From contig CP070727.1 of the NCBI GenBank assembly GCA_020350885.1, positions 622,686 to 666,541 on the forward strand: a stretch of DNA of 43,856 nucleotides. The letters run 5' to 3'. The translations under genes and the position numbers were made by a program. The DNA is from a bacterium (GTDB lineage: Bacteria > Krumholzibacteriota > Krumholzibacteriia > Krumholzibacteriales > Krumholzibacteriaceae). Below the pieces are notes generated by a model, which was not told the DNA's origin, did no database searches, and worked only from the letters and a program-made list of their open reading frames with translations. Within the stretch, counting starts at the first letter, position 1, and each line of letters begins with the position of its first letter. Positions 32,789 to 41,298 of this stretch are shown piece by piece.

Positions 32789-33817
32789 ATGATCGTGCCG
32801 GCACTACCGACGGCATATACGTCATTGCCGGAGCTGCTCAATATATCAAACTGGTCATTCAACGGGATCGATATGTACGATGCAATAAGGGGACTACCCG
32901 CCTATCAGGTTGCCGATCACTTCCACAGCATTTTGGAGAAAGAAGTATATGCTATGGAGAGGATCCTCTCGGGCGATCCCAGAGAGACATATATGGCCAC
33001 CTTGGGCAGGATCAAAACACGGCCACAAAGGTGTTTTGTCTTTTCGTATCGTTTCAATAAAAGGATCGAGCCGGCCATAAAATTAATACAGGAACAAAAG
33101 GTGACGTGGGTCCTGGATGCCGGCTGCGGCCTGGGAACGGAAGCATTACTTTTTGGACTCATGGGTGTAAAGGTGGCTGCAATCGATATCCACGAAGATC
33201 GGTATGAAGCGGCGAAATCCCGCCTCAACTGGTGGAGGGAGCAAATCTATCCAGGACTCGATGTAGAATTCTATCTCCGCGATACCAGGAGTCTCATAAA
33301 GGAATTAGAGATAGACAAGGGTCACAGGAAGCTGGTTTGGCTTGCCGAGGCTATCTCACATATCTTTCCTCCGGATGATTTTTTAAAGAACGTCTATAAT
33401 CTTATGGATGCTGACGATATTCTGGTCGTATCCGAGACCAACAACCTCAATCCGATTGCCTTTCTATCCAACCGCAAGGAACAGAGGCGCCGTTATGTGA
33501 ACATGGGCCGGGAAGAGAAGGAAATGTACCGCAAGGAGGGGATATGGATTTATCCCTGGACCAAGCAGGACCCAGAAACAGGTGAAACTGTTTATATTTC
33601 CAATGAAAAATTATGGACCCCCATGGGATTCAAACGGCTTTTAAAAAGGACCGGATTCAAGAAGATCAGGTACAAGACCCTCAGGTACATCCCCAATGTG
33701 TTCTTCTTCAGTAAGGTCGTCTTTCCATTCTTGAAGTTTTTAGAAACGGTATTCTCCCGTATTCCCATTATCAATGTATTCGGCGTGTACCAGATAATTC
33801 AGGCTGAAAAAGAGTAG
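32789..33817 (+). CDS. SAM-dependent methyltransferase
   Basis: The 342-residue protein has an ~100-residue N-terminal extension before a class I methyltransferase fold. Motif I is 'WVLDAGCGLGTEALLF', followed by the acidic loop 'VAAIDIHEDRYEAAKSRL' and a later 'LVWLAEAISHIFPPDDFL'. The C-terminal ~40 residues are hydrophobic and basic ('VFFFSKVVFPFLKFLETVF'), which could bring it to the membrane. The ATG at 32789 has no Shine-Dalgarno site; an in-frame ATG at 32872 is an alternative, but translation coupled to the gene 36 nt upstream is plausible. It probably acts on the same unknown substrate as the radical SAM enzyme. It faces the glycosyltransferase pair tail to tail. Confidence 0.8.
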   Translation: MIVPALPTAYTSLPELLNISNWSFNGIDMYDAIRGLPAYQVADHFHSILEKEVYAMERILSGDPRETYMATLGRIKTRPQRCFVFSYRFNKRIEPAIKLIQEQKVTWVLDAGCGLGTEALLFGLMGVKVAAIDIHEDRYEAAKSRLNWWREQIYPGLDVEFYLRDTRSLIKELEIDKGHRKLVWLAEAISHIFPPDDFLKNVYNLMDADDILVVSETNNLNPIAFLSNRKEQRRRYVNMGREEKEMYRKEGIWIYPWTKQDPETGETVYISNEKLWTPMGFKRLLKRTGFKKIRYKTLRYIPNVFFFSKVVFPFLKFLETVFSRIPIINVFGVYQIIQAEKE

Positions 33818-33937
33818 GCTCGATTCAGCCGTAGGCGCCATGAATTCATCCGCACTTCCGAATCCACTGAATTACACTGTTAGGATACCGTTTGTTGTGC
33901 CGCATGCGGGTGGTACAGGCAGGATGGCCGCAGGGTG

Positions 33938-35677
33938 TTAATGTCTTCTCAGAGAATACAGTGGCGGGCGTGAGAAGTCCCTTTCGATATCCCTGCGTCT
34001 TTTCATGTAATAGTCGGCGCTGCAGCATGTCACGTACTCCTCATTTCCCTGTACCACCCTGCCGATGACCTTGTAGGGCAGCCTCCCGCTGTCGGAGATC
34101 ACATCGAAGCCCTCGGCGGTGGTGAGGCAAATTCCCTCCTCCTCGTCCATATATACGCGGGTTTCGGCGAGGGTGGCGGGATCGCTCCTGGGGCGCAGCG
34201 GGTGGTCGCTGTAGAAATTCCATGGGCTTGCGATCCCTTGATAGCTGAACGGTGATCCCCTCATACCACAATCTTTGGCGATCTCGTCGGTCGCAGGGAA
34301 GAGTACCGTCTGCGTGCCATTTTCTGGATCGAGCATCCTGATTTTCGTGGCCAGCTTCCTGATCCCGGGATTTCTGATGTCATGCTTCATGTCCAGGGTG
34401 AAGATGGGAGCGACAATCAGGATCGAGAGGTGGATGGTGAGCAGAGAGAGGAAGACATAGCCGGCGATAGCAGTCCTTCTCTCTGTTTTTAGGATCCGCG
34501 AGAGGAAAACAGCCGAGAAGATGACAAACGGTACGAACACCGGCATGAGGTACCAGGACTTGAATTCACCGGCGAGGGACATGATCAAAAGAGGAGCAAT
34601 TCCACCGGCGGCGAGAAGCACGGCCTCTCTGCGATGAACGTCGGAACATGCCGGCGCCTCACGTTTTCGTTTGAAAAACGATACGATTCCGGCTATCCCC
34701 AAAATCAGCCATACATGCGCATCCCTGAAGAAGAGGTAGAGATTGTTCGCCATCTTTAATAGATAATTAGGGACGGTTCTATCAGCTGCCTCCGTGCTTC
34801 CCATTATCGATCGGCTGTAGAGCAGCCACCGGACATGGATATCGAGGAATCTGGCCCCGAAGATACGGTATTCCTGGTAATACCATACAAAAACGATCAA
34901 AGCCGAGACGACGAGGCCTACCCACAGAAGGGGCCTCTTGAGAAGCCTCCATTCCCGCGTGATGATGATATAGACAAAGATGCTTATAATGGAAAACAGT
35001 CCAAGCACGGATTTCGTGAGGACGGCATAGCCGGCGGTCGCGCCGGTGAGGATAAACCATGCCTGGTGCTTACGCCTGCCGGCGATGAAGCTCACCAGAG
35101 CTATCAAAAAAAGAAGCGTCATCAGATGATCCATGTGAGCCTTCCTCGAGTATTTGTAGAAATAATCACAGAGGAGAAGCCCTGATCCGGAGAGAAAGGC
35201 CACCCAGCTCGAACGGAAAAGCCACCTTGCAAGAAGGTATGTCATCATCACTATGAGTACCGTCTCTATCACCGTCGGAAATCTGGCACCCCATTCGTTT
35301 ATCCCGAATATTTTGTAGCTTGCAGCTATTATCCACATGTGGCCCGGCGGATTGTCGTGGGTCGCCCGTCCGGCGAAACGGGGGGTGAGCCAGTCTCCGC
35401 TTTGCACCATCTCCTTGGCCTTCTGGGCGTAATAGCATTCGTCGTATTTCATCAACCCCCCATTGTCCAGTTTTATCGAACAGAGAAAGATGGTTAAGAC
35501 GGCAAGGAGAATGAATTGATATCTTGGTGTAGATACCAATCTCGCCAGACCTGCGCCGTTGTTGCGGGGTTCGCCGTGCAGGCCGAAAAACGGGTAATCC
35601 TCTTCGGCCGCAGTTTGGAGGCCGGATGTTCCGGAACGGAAAGGCTCACCTGAGGGGGAGGAAACGGATCCATTCAT
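33938..35677 (-). CDS. GT39/ArnT-like membrane glycosyltransferase
   Basis: The 579-residue polytopic protein has about ten to twelve predicted helices. The first periplasmic loop carries the D-E motif of the GT-C fold ('[17 protein letters not shown]'), followed by '[13 protein letters not shown]'. This is the layout of dolichyl-phosphate-mannose-protein mannosyltransferases and ArnT, which use polyprenyl-phosphate sugars on the outer face of the inner membrane. Its ATG (35677) overlaps the stop of the upstream GT2 gene by 4 nt. The GT2 enzyme probably makes the polyprenyl-phosphate sugar that this enzyme transfers to lipid A, glycan or protein. The acceptor is unknown. Confidence 0.85.
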   Translation of the reverse strand: MNGSVSSPSGEPFRSGTSGLQTAAEEDYPFFGLHGEPRNNGAGLARLVSTPRYQFILLAVLTIFLCSIKLDNGGLMKYDECYYAQKAKEMVQSGDWLTPRFAGRATHDNPPGHMWIIAASYKIFGINEWGARFPTVIETVLIVMMTYLLARWLFRSSWVAFLSGSGLLLCDYFYKYSRKAHMDHLMTLLFLIALVSFIAGRRKHQAWFILTGATAGYAVLTKSVLGLFSIISIFVYIIITREWRLLKRPLLWVGLVVSALIVFVWYYQEYRIFGARFLDIHVRWLLYSRSIMGSTEAADRTVPNYLLKMANNLYLFFRDAHVWLILGIAGIVSFFKRKREAPACSDVHRREAVLLAAGGIAPLLIMSLAGEFKSWYLMPVFVPFVIFSAVFLSRILKTERRTAIAGYVFLSLLTIHLSILIVAPIFTLDMKHDIRNPGIRKLATKIRMLDPENGTQTVLFPATDEIAKDCGMRGSPFSYQGIASPWNFYSDHPLRPRSDPATLAETRVYMDEEEGICLTTAEGFDVISDSGRLPYKVIGRVVQGNEEYVTCCSADYYMKRRRDIERDFSRPPLYSLRRH

Positions 35678-36426
35678 AACTGCTTCTCGTTCTCCTTTCT
35701 GAAGATATCGAAACTGAATCCTGCGTGCGCCAGCACATATTTACAGAGCGTCCACAATGTAAGTGTCCCGTACCTTACCGAACGGCTGAAATTAATCGAG
35801 CTGGCTTCCTTCATATAACGTACGGGAACAGGAATGTCCCCGAGCCGGAACCCGAACAGCACCGCCTGGACTATCATCTGGGTATCGAATATGAAGTCAT
35901 CGGAATTCCTCATGAAGGGAATCACCTCGAGTACCCTTCGCCTGTAAGCCCTGAGGCCTGAATGTGTCTCACCGAGATTCTGGCTCAAAACGATATTTTC
36001 GATGAGTGTAAGCACGCGGTTGGCAAAGTACTTGTATACCGGCATGCCGCCCTTGAGGGATTCGCCCCTCGTTCTTATCCGGTTGCCGAGCATGAAATCA
36101 CAGACATCGAGCGTAATCGGCTTTATCAATACATCGATCATCCGGCTGTCGTACTGGTAATCCGGATGGAGCATTACTATTATGTCGTACCCCTTTTCAA
36201 GTGCGTAATTGTAACAGGTCTTCTGGTTCGCTCCGTAACCACGGTTTATATCGTGCTCGATGACCGTCACATCCATCGATCTTGCGAGTGCTACGGTGCC
36301 GTCTGCCGAACAGTCATCGACAAGCAGGATCTCATCGACGATATCCGCCGGAATATCGTCTATGGTCTTTTGCAAGGTTTTCTCTGCGTTGAACGCAGGC
36401 ATTACTACTATTGTACGTTGCCTCAA
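35674..36426 (-). CDS. Family 2 glycosyltransferase (polyprenyl-phosphate sugar synthase type)
   Basis: The 250-residue GT-A enzyme starts at a TTG (36426) 5 nt after GGAGG; no ATG is available nearby in frame. The nucleotide-sugar site is visible: '[12 protein letters not shown]', D37-D38 ('[11 protein letters not shown]') and '[10 protein letters not shown]' (D89, D93), followed by '[15 protein letters not shown]'. It resembles dolichol-phosphate mannose synthase (DPM1)-like enzymes without the C-terminal membrane helices. It most likely charges a polyprenyl phosphate for the GT39 partner encoded next in the same operon. Its upstream region, 36427-36787, is shared with the divergent PH-domain gene. 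Confidence 0.85.
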   Translation of the reverse strand: MRQRTIVVMPAFNAEKTLQKTIDDIPADIVDEILLVDDCSADGTVALARSMDVTVIEHDINRGYGANQKTCYNYALEKGYDIIVMLHPDYQYDSRMIDVLIKPITLDVCDFMLGNRIRTRGESLKGGMPVYKYFANRVLTLIENIVLSQNLGETHSGLRAYRRRVLEVIPFMRNSDDFIFDTQMIVQAVLFGFRLGDIPVPVRYMKEASSINFSRSVRYGTLTLWTLCKYVLAHAGFSFDIFRKENEKQL

Positions 36427-36787
36427 TGTGTCCTCCGGGTAGGTGTCGGCCGGGTTGAAGTTCCGGAGCCCGCTCTCGTAGTACGCAGGACAGTTAAAAC
36501 TCCCCGGATCGAGCCGACGTTTTCAGAATGCATATTCGTAGAACGCAAAGGTAATCCCATAAAAAGAGCTGTGTCAAGGTCGAATGATTATAGCCCATTG
36601 TAATAAAATGTTGCGAGGTATAAAGCCTTTTGTACCGGACTACCGCTACCACCTCTCGTAATGATCGATCCTACACGTTCAGACATGCTTATAAAAATGT
36701 GTCAATTGTATTGAATGTTTTCGAGGGATGGTATGTATTAGATGTGATACCGGAATGGATACATGGCCTAACAGGAGGTTGGTAATC
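36427..36787. other. Divergent intergenic region (glycosyltransferases / PH-domain gene)
   Basis: No gene of its own is visible. On the minus strand a TATAAT box at 36592-36587 could drive the glycosyltransferase operon, but no good -35 precedes it. A TTGACA (36576-36571) on the same strand lacks a -10. On the plus strand a strong AGGAGG (36773-36778) serves the ATG at 36788. Promoter calls here are weak. Confidence 0.35.
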
Positions 36788-37390
36788 ATGGAAACACGCA
36801 AGATCAAACCGAGCAATGGTTATTTGAAGAAGCTGCGGTTAATACTGACGATCGTTGCATTCGTGGTGATCGTATTCGGGTATGGTTTTGGCCTGCTTAT
36901 TGGCATCGAACATGGGTCGCATGTCGCTACGAGCGTCTTTATAGGCTTTCTGATCGCCGATCTCGTATGGTGGATTCCCGCCTTGATTCTGGCAGGTTTA
37001 TATTACAAAAGCCTGAGTTATGAGATACAGGATGACGAAGTGATCGTTCGCGTGGGAATCGTGACAAAATCCGTGAAACACGTGCCATATAGGACGGTGA
37101 CGAATGTGACGGTCAATAGAGGAATTCTGGACAGATATGTGTTCAAACTGGGAAGCCTGAATATTCAAACAGCCGGCATGAGCGGTACCACGGGAGCCGA
37201 GGAGAGTCTTGTCGGACTGGCGAATGTACAGGAAGTATACGACATCGTAGTTCAGAAACTCAGGCTCTTCAGGGGAGGGATGGCGCCGACGACCACCGAA
37301 GTCGACATCGAACCCGTTGCCTCCTCAGGCACCATTTTGAATGCGATATTGAATGAATTGAAAGCGATCCGGCAGAATACGGAGAAGTGA
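36788..37390 (+). CDS. Bacterial PH-domain (DUF304/YdbS-like) membrane protein
   Basis: I chose the ATG at 36788, 9 nt after AGGAGG, over an upstream start that adds 20 residues ahead of it without support. The 200-residue product has two membrane helices (about 18-42 and 50-75). A bacterial pleckstrin-homology-type domain follows (bPH2: 'YYKSLSYEIQDDEVIVRVGIVTKSVKHVPYRTVTNVTV', quoted here in shortened sense as residues ~78-115). The pattern 'LGSLNIQTAG' is typical of YdbS/YdbT-like proteins. Their role is unknown; some are linked to envelope stress or secreted-protein resistance. Its TGA overlaps the GTG start of the catalase remnant. Confidence 0.75.
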   Translation: METRKIKPSNGYLKKLRLILTIVAFVVIVFGYGFGLLIGIEHGSHVATSVFIGFLIADLVWWIPALILAGLYYKSLSYEIQDDEVIVRVGIVTKSVKHVPYRTVTNVTVNRGILDRYVFKLGSLNIQTAGMSGTTGAEESLVGLANVQEVYDIVVQKLRLFRGGMAPTTTEVDIEPVASSGTILNAILNELKAIRQNTEK

Positions 37391-37848
37391 GTAGCCCTTC
37401 ATTCAACCGGGCCAGGGCGGCCACAACCAGTACCTACCAGCGTGACGGCTTCATGCGGCAGAACCTGGACGGTGATGAGTATCCACATTACTATCCCAAC
37501 AGCTTTGTCGGACCCGAACCGGATCCTTCAGCGGCAGAGCCTCCCATAGACGTTGCAGGACTGGCAGCGCGCCACAAGCCTGCCTATCCGCAGGATGACT
37601 TCGTGCAGGCGGGGGATCTATACCGTAAGGTCATGGATGACACCGCCCGCGAGCACCTCGTTGGTAACATCGTCACCCATCTCGGTGGTGCCCAGAAACG
37701 GATACAACTGCGCCAATGTGCACTATTTTACAAGGCGGACGTCGAGTACGGTACACGTGTCGCAAAGGGTCTCGGACTTGATGTGAAGGAGATCGAGAAG
37801 CTGGCGGATATGTCTCAGGAGGAAAGAGCGGAGGCGACGAAGAAATAA
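37387..37848 (+). pseudogene. Catalase C-terminal remnant
   Basis: The 153-residue frame matches only the last third of a clade 3-type monofunctional haem catalase. 'YQRDGFMR...YYPNSFVGPEPDPS' is followed by 'QAGDLYRKVMDDTAREHLVGNIVTHL' and 'RQCALFYKADVEYG'. Full catalases are about 480 residues. The missing ~340 include the catalytic His and Asn and the haem-ligating Tyr, so this piece cannot be an active catalase. The frame begins at a GTG overlapping the TGA of the PH-domain gene, and catalase similarity begins almost at once ('FNRARAATTSTYQRDG'). This looks like a deletion join between the PH-domain gene and a former catalase. It is open to its natural stop, so loss may be recent, or a fragment may be retained. 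Confidence 0.8.
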
Positions 37849-37932
37849 TCAGATCGAGGGGAGGGAGAGCAAGGTCGAGATGAAAGACGGCTGTGTAAAG
37901 CCTGCTCGTGGGCCGATGATATCCGTTTTTTA

Positions 37933-38889
37933 TTATAGCGCAAACGACCGCATATAGCCTTGCAGTTCATTGATCGCCGGTGTGCTCACGGCGCTCCGGT
38001 CAATCAGTGTTTTGAAATCTTCGGTGAGCTCCAACACTTCATCGATGCCTTCCCTCGCATGCAATGCGAATCCGATCTCGGCGAATTTCGAATTGAATAG
38101 TTCCTTGAAGATCTTTGCATTAAAGGATTCCGGCAGCCAGTAAAAGAGATTGTACCTGAACGGCTGCCGTTTCCTTAATCCAAGCTCCCGCAAGACCCTT
38201 CCACCCTCCTTGCATGCACGGATGAATTGCCGAATCCCTTTATCGTCTCCGGCAAGAGCGTAATTATCACAATCATGCTTATAGAGGGAATAGGCGATCG
38301 GCAATATGAAGGCAGCATGATATTTCAGCCAACCATCGATATCCCCGACGATGTCGACGGGAACACCGCTGCTTTCGAAGAATGATTCGATCTGCTTTGT
38401 TCTCGCATTGGTGTTGCCTTCGGGCTCTCCGATAGTGATCGACCTTCGTTTTTCATTTGGTTTTGCGCGATCGACGAAGTGAACTATCTGTTCTTGCAGG
38501 CTGCCGCCGGCCCCCGGAAATCCGAACAGCACTCGTTCCTTCGGTAGTTTTTCGAAATAGGAGTCGAAACCGAGGACGTTGTTTCCCATGAAGAGTATGT
38601 TCCTTATGTTATGAGAGCGCGAGAGCACCTGAAGGACCGGCATGATTTTGTTCTTGCGGATCAATACCACTACGAGATCATACGAGTCATCTTCGGCAAT
38701 TCTGTCGACGACCCGTACCGTAGACGCCATCCGCTCACCGGTATGTTCGTTAAAGAGAACGATTCCGTTTTCTTGAATGAATTCATATCGTTGTTTCCGG
38801 GCGAGAATGGTAACATCTTTGCCTTCCTCGTGAAGAATATGCGCATAGAGGCTTCCGAGCGGTCCGGCCCCGAAGATCAAAGTTCTCAT
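37933..38889 (-). CDS. Ketopantoate reductase-like (ApbA/PanE family) oxidoreductase
   Basis: I chose the ATG at 38889, preceded by AAGGAG, because it places the NADP-binding Rossmann motif 'MRTLIFGAGPLGSLYAHIL' at the N-terminus; the longer frame adds 18 residues of low quality. The 318-residue product has the ApbA N-terminal domain ('VTILARKQRYEFIQENGI', 'DLVVVLIRKNKI', 'FMGNNVLG') and a divergent C-terminal helical domain ('GWLKYHAAFILPIAYSLY'). PanE reduces 2-dehydropantoate for coenzyme A synthesis, but the divergence and lack of pan neighbours leave the substrate open; many family members act on other 2-oxo acids. It stands alone, divergent from the next gene. Confidence 0.75.
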   Translation of the reverse strand: MRTLIFGAGPLGSLYAHILHEEGKDVTILARKQRYEFIQENGIVLFNEHTGERMASTVRVVDRIAEDDSYDLVVVLIRKNKIMPVLQVLSRSHNIRNILFMGNNVLGFDSYFEKLPKERVLFGFPGAGGSLQEQIVHFVDRAKPNEKRRSITIGEPEGNTNARTKQIESFFESSGVPVDIVGDIDGWLKYHAAFILPIAYSLYKHDCDNYALAGDDKGIRQFIRACKEGGRVLRELGLRKRQPFRYNLFYWLPESFNAKIFKELFNSKFAEIGFALHAREGIDEVLELTEDFKTLIDRSAVSTPAINELQGYMRSFAL

Positions 38890-39101
38890 GAGTGCTCTCC
38901 TTTTACGTCCTTCTCCAGAGCGATCGATTTCGATATATACCATACTACATGATCCATTTTTCTTGTAGATAATCGTTGGAAACGACGTATACTGGCGTCA
39001 TACATGCCTGCGATGGAGACGGTGTTTGCGTAGGGAGGACAATGGTAGGATCACCGACCGGAGAGGTTTCCAATAGCTTTTGATTCAGGAGGTGAAGATA
39101 G

Positions 39102-39458
39102 ATGGATCTCGTGGGTCTTTTCGAAAGTGCCGAAAACAAGAGGACATATTCCGCCGGTGAAACCATATTCAACGAGGGGGACGAGCGCGATATGATGTAT
39201 GTAGTCCTCGAGGGGAATATCACCATCCAGCTTCACGGAAAATCAATCAACACGATAAAGCCTGGGGAAATTTTCGGGGAGATGGCGCTGATAAGTGCGA
39301 GCACACGCAGTGCTTCAGCCGTTGCATCGACGGATTGTGTGCTGGTGCCCGTTGATGAGAGCCAGTTTATCTTCATGGTTCAGCAAACACCGTACTTCGC
39401 GCTTCATGTCATGAGGGAGCTCGTACATAAAATCCGTAATATGAGTGAAATGATGTAA
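39102..39458 (+). CDS. Stand-alone cyclic nucleotide-binding-domain protein
   Basis: The 118-residue protein starts 8 nt after AGGAGGT (39087-39093). It is a single CRP-type beta-barrel with the phosphate-binding cassette 'GEIFGEMALISASTRSASA', including the Glu and Arg expected for cyclic nucleotide contact. There is no helix-turn-helix and no second domain, so it is not a DNA-binding CRP by itself. It may act as a small sensor subunit binding another protein. The serine carboxypeptidase gene follows after 60 bp with its own ribosome binding site; no functional link is evident. Confidence 0.85.
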   Translation: MDLVGLFESAENKRTYSAGETIFNEGDERDMMYVVLEGNITIQLHGKSINTIKPGEIFGEMALISASTRSASAVASTDCVLVPVDESQFIFMVQQTPYFALHVMRELVHKIRNMSEMM

Positions 39459-39518
39459 GGATCGAATCATGGCGTTTACTGATGTTATGAAACGGCAATC
39501 AACTAATCGGAGGAGATG

Positions 39519-41051
39519 ATGCGCCCAAAGATTTCGAGTCTTCTCGCAGTACCGGTCCTCGTAGTCCTATCGTTTCACTGCCTTGCGCAGGATCGGCCGA
39601 AAACGGAGAAGGTGAAGATACAAGATGAGGTATCGAAGCTCAAGGAAGAACTGGTCGAAACCACGCATCGTGTGAGAATAGGAGATAGCTCCGTCCGGTA
39701 CAGAGCAACGGCCGGTACGATGGTTCTCGAAGACGAGAAAGGCAAACAAAAAGCTTCGTTGTTCTTTATCTCGTATATGAAGACAGATGTGAAACGACCG
39801 GAAGACCGTCCGCTCACATTCTCCTTTAACGGCGGTCCGGGCTCATCGTCTGTCTGGCTGCACCTGGGCCTGCTCGGACCCAAGAGAGTCATGATGATGG
39901 AGGACGGAACTGCGTATCCGCCGCCGTACAGGCTCGTCGAAAACGAATATTCCCTCCTCGATGTAACCGATCTCGTCTTCATTGATCCGGTCACAACCGG
40001 TTTCAGCAGGCCGGCTCTGGGTGAGGACCCGAAACAATTTCATGGAGTCGATGAGGATATCGAGTGTGTGGGAGAGTTTATCAGATTGTTCATTACGAGG
40101 AATGAACGGTGGGCCTCGCCGAAGTTTCTCATCGGTGAGAGCTATGGTACGACCCGGGCGGCGGGACTCTCCGGATATCTCCAGGACAGGCACGGCATGT
40201 TCCTCAACGGGATAATGCTCGTATCCTCCATCCTCGATTTCCAGACAGCCAAGTTCACAACTGGAAACGATCTGCCGTATATCCTTTACCTGCCCTCATA
40301 TACTGCTTCGGCGTGGTATCACGGCAAGCTCGCTGAGCGGTTCGGGGGCACATTGGCCGCTGCCTTAGCTGAGGCGGAGGAGTTCGCCCTCGGGGAATAT
40401 GCCAGTGTGTTGGTTCTGGGAGACAAGGTGCCTGCCGGGCGGTACGAGAATGTCGTAAAGCGCCTCGTTGACTTGACCGGTCTTTCGGAGGAATACATAC
40501 GGCAGACAAACATCCGGATCAACATAAGGCGATTTACGAAGGAGTTGCTGCGGGAACGCCGGCTCACGATCGGTCGACTCGATAGCCGGTTCATCGGCTG
40601 CGACCTCGATGCGGCCGGCGAGAGGCCGGAATACGACCCCAGCTACACGAACATCTATGGTCCATTCTCTGCGACATTGAACGATTATGTACGCCGGGAG
40701 CTCGAGTATGAAAGCGATCTCCCGTACGAGATTCTCACCGGCAAGGTACAGCCGTGGAACGTCGGAAAGTACAAGAACCGCTATATCAACGTCGCGGAAA
40801 CGCTTCGGGCGGCGATGACGAAAAATCCGGCGCTGAGGATCTATATCGCCAACGGATACTACGATCTGGCCACACCGTACCTTGCGACACAGTACACGAT
40901 GGACCATATGGGGCTCGAAGGCGATCTCAAGAACAATATCGTGATGGGGTACTATGAAGCCGGCCACATGATGTATATACACCTGCCTTCCTTGATACAA
41001 CTAAAAGGGGAGCTCGCGGAATTCATACGCAATTCTGTTACGGGACACTAA
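39519..41051 (+). CDS. Secreted S10 serine carboxypeptidase
   Basis: Two ATG codons are adjacent (39516, 39519); GGAGG at 39509-39513 is better spaced (5 nt) for the second, giving 510 residues. A signal peptide (about 1-23) precedes an alpha/beta-hydrolase fold of the S10 carboxypeptidase family. The oxyanion region is 'FNGGPGSSSVWLHLG', nucleophile S208 is in 'IGESYGTTRAA', D449 is in 'NGYYDLATPY' and H483 in 'YEAGHMMY'. Bacterial S10 enzymes are acid-active secreted exopeptidases that remove C-terminal residues. It belongs with the other extracellular peptidases in the window (M4-like, M14, C25), suggesting a protein-degrading lifestyle. Confidence 0.9.
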   Translation: MRPKISSLLAVPVLVVLSFHCLAQDRPKTEKVKIQDEVSKLKEELVETTHRVRIGDSSVRYRATAGTMVLEDEKGKQKASLFFISYMKTDVKRPEDRPLTFSFNGGPGSSSVWLHLGLLGPKRVMMMEDGTAYPPPYRLVENEYSLLDVTDLVFIDPVTTGFSRPALGEDPKQFHGVDEDIECVGEFIRLFITRNERWASPKFLIGESYGTTRAAGLSGYLQDRHGMFLNGIMLVSSILDFQTAKFTTGNDLPYILYLPSYTASAWYHGKLAERFGGTLAAALAEAEEFALGEYASVLVLGDKVPAGRYENVVKRLVDLTGLSEEYIRQTNIRINIRRFTKELLRERRLTIGRLDSRFIGCDLDAAGERPEYDPSYTNIYGPFSATLNDYVRRELEYESDLPYEILTGKVQPWNVGKYKNRYINVAETLRAAMTKNPALRIYIANGYYDLATPYLATQYTMDHMGLEGDLKNNIVMGYYEAGHMMYIHLPSLIQLKGELAEFIRNSVTGH

Positions 41052-41126
41052 ATTTTAAGCTAGGTAAGAATAAAGTACGCGGGGGCTCTCCCTGCCCGAT
41101 GCTCCGTTTTTCCCACCATGCGGACA

Positions 41127-41156
41127 TTGAAACCGACGTATCTGCTATGGTATAAT
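41127..41156 (+). promoter_or_regulatory. Extended -10 promoter for the C25 peptidase gene
   Basis: TTGAAA (41127-41132) and a perfect TATAAT (41151-41156) are separated by 18 nt, with TG one base upstream of the box. A perfect 7-bp inverted repeat, TATCTGC (41139-41145) and GCAGATA (41157-41163), encloses the -10 and could be an operator. The leader is about 135 nt. Confidence 0.65.
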
Positions 41157-41298
41157 GCAGATAGAACCGGTTCATTTGCCGTACTGTTCTGGTAGACGGG
41201 GTACCGTGGAGCCTTCAGGCCGGGCCGGCCGTCTCAATGGATGGAGAAGACAGTGATACGTATATCTGCACGTTGGCGAGAACGACAGGGGTATTGAA

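Noticed and set aside
37387..37848. Stand-alone functional small catalase
   Set aside because: The catalytic His/Asn and the haem-ligand Tyr regions are absent; only the C-terminal helical part is encoded.
37849..37934. Possible intrinsic terminator before the T-run at 37926-37931
   Set aside because: The only stems I find are 4 bp with long loops (ACGG/CCGT; GGCT/AGCC), too weak to call.
41080..41120. Possible terminator after the S10 carboxypeptidase (GC-rich segment then TTTTT)
   Set aside because: The stem is only four base pairs and is separated from the T-run by about 8 nt.
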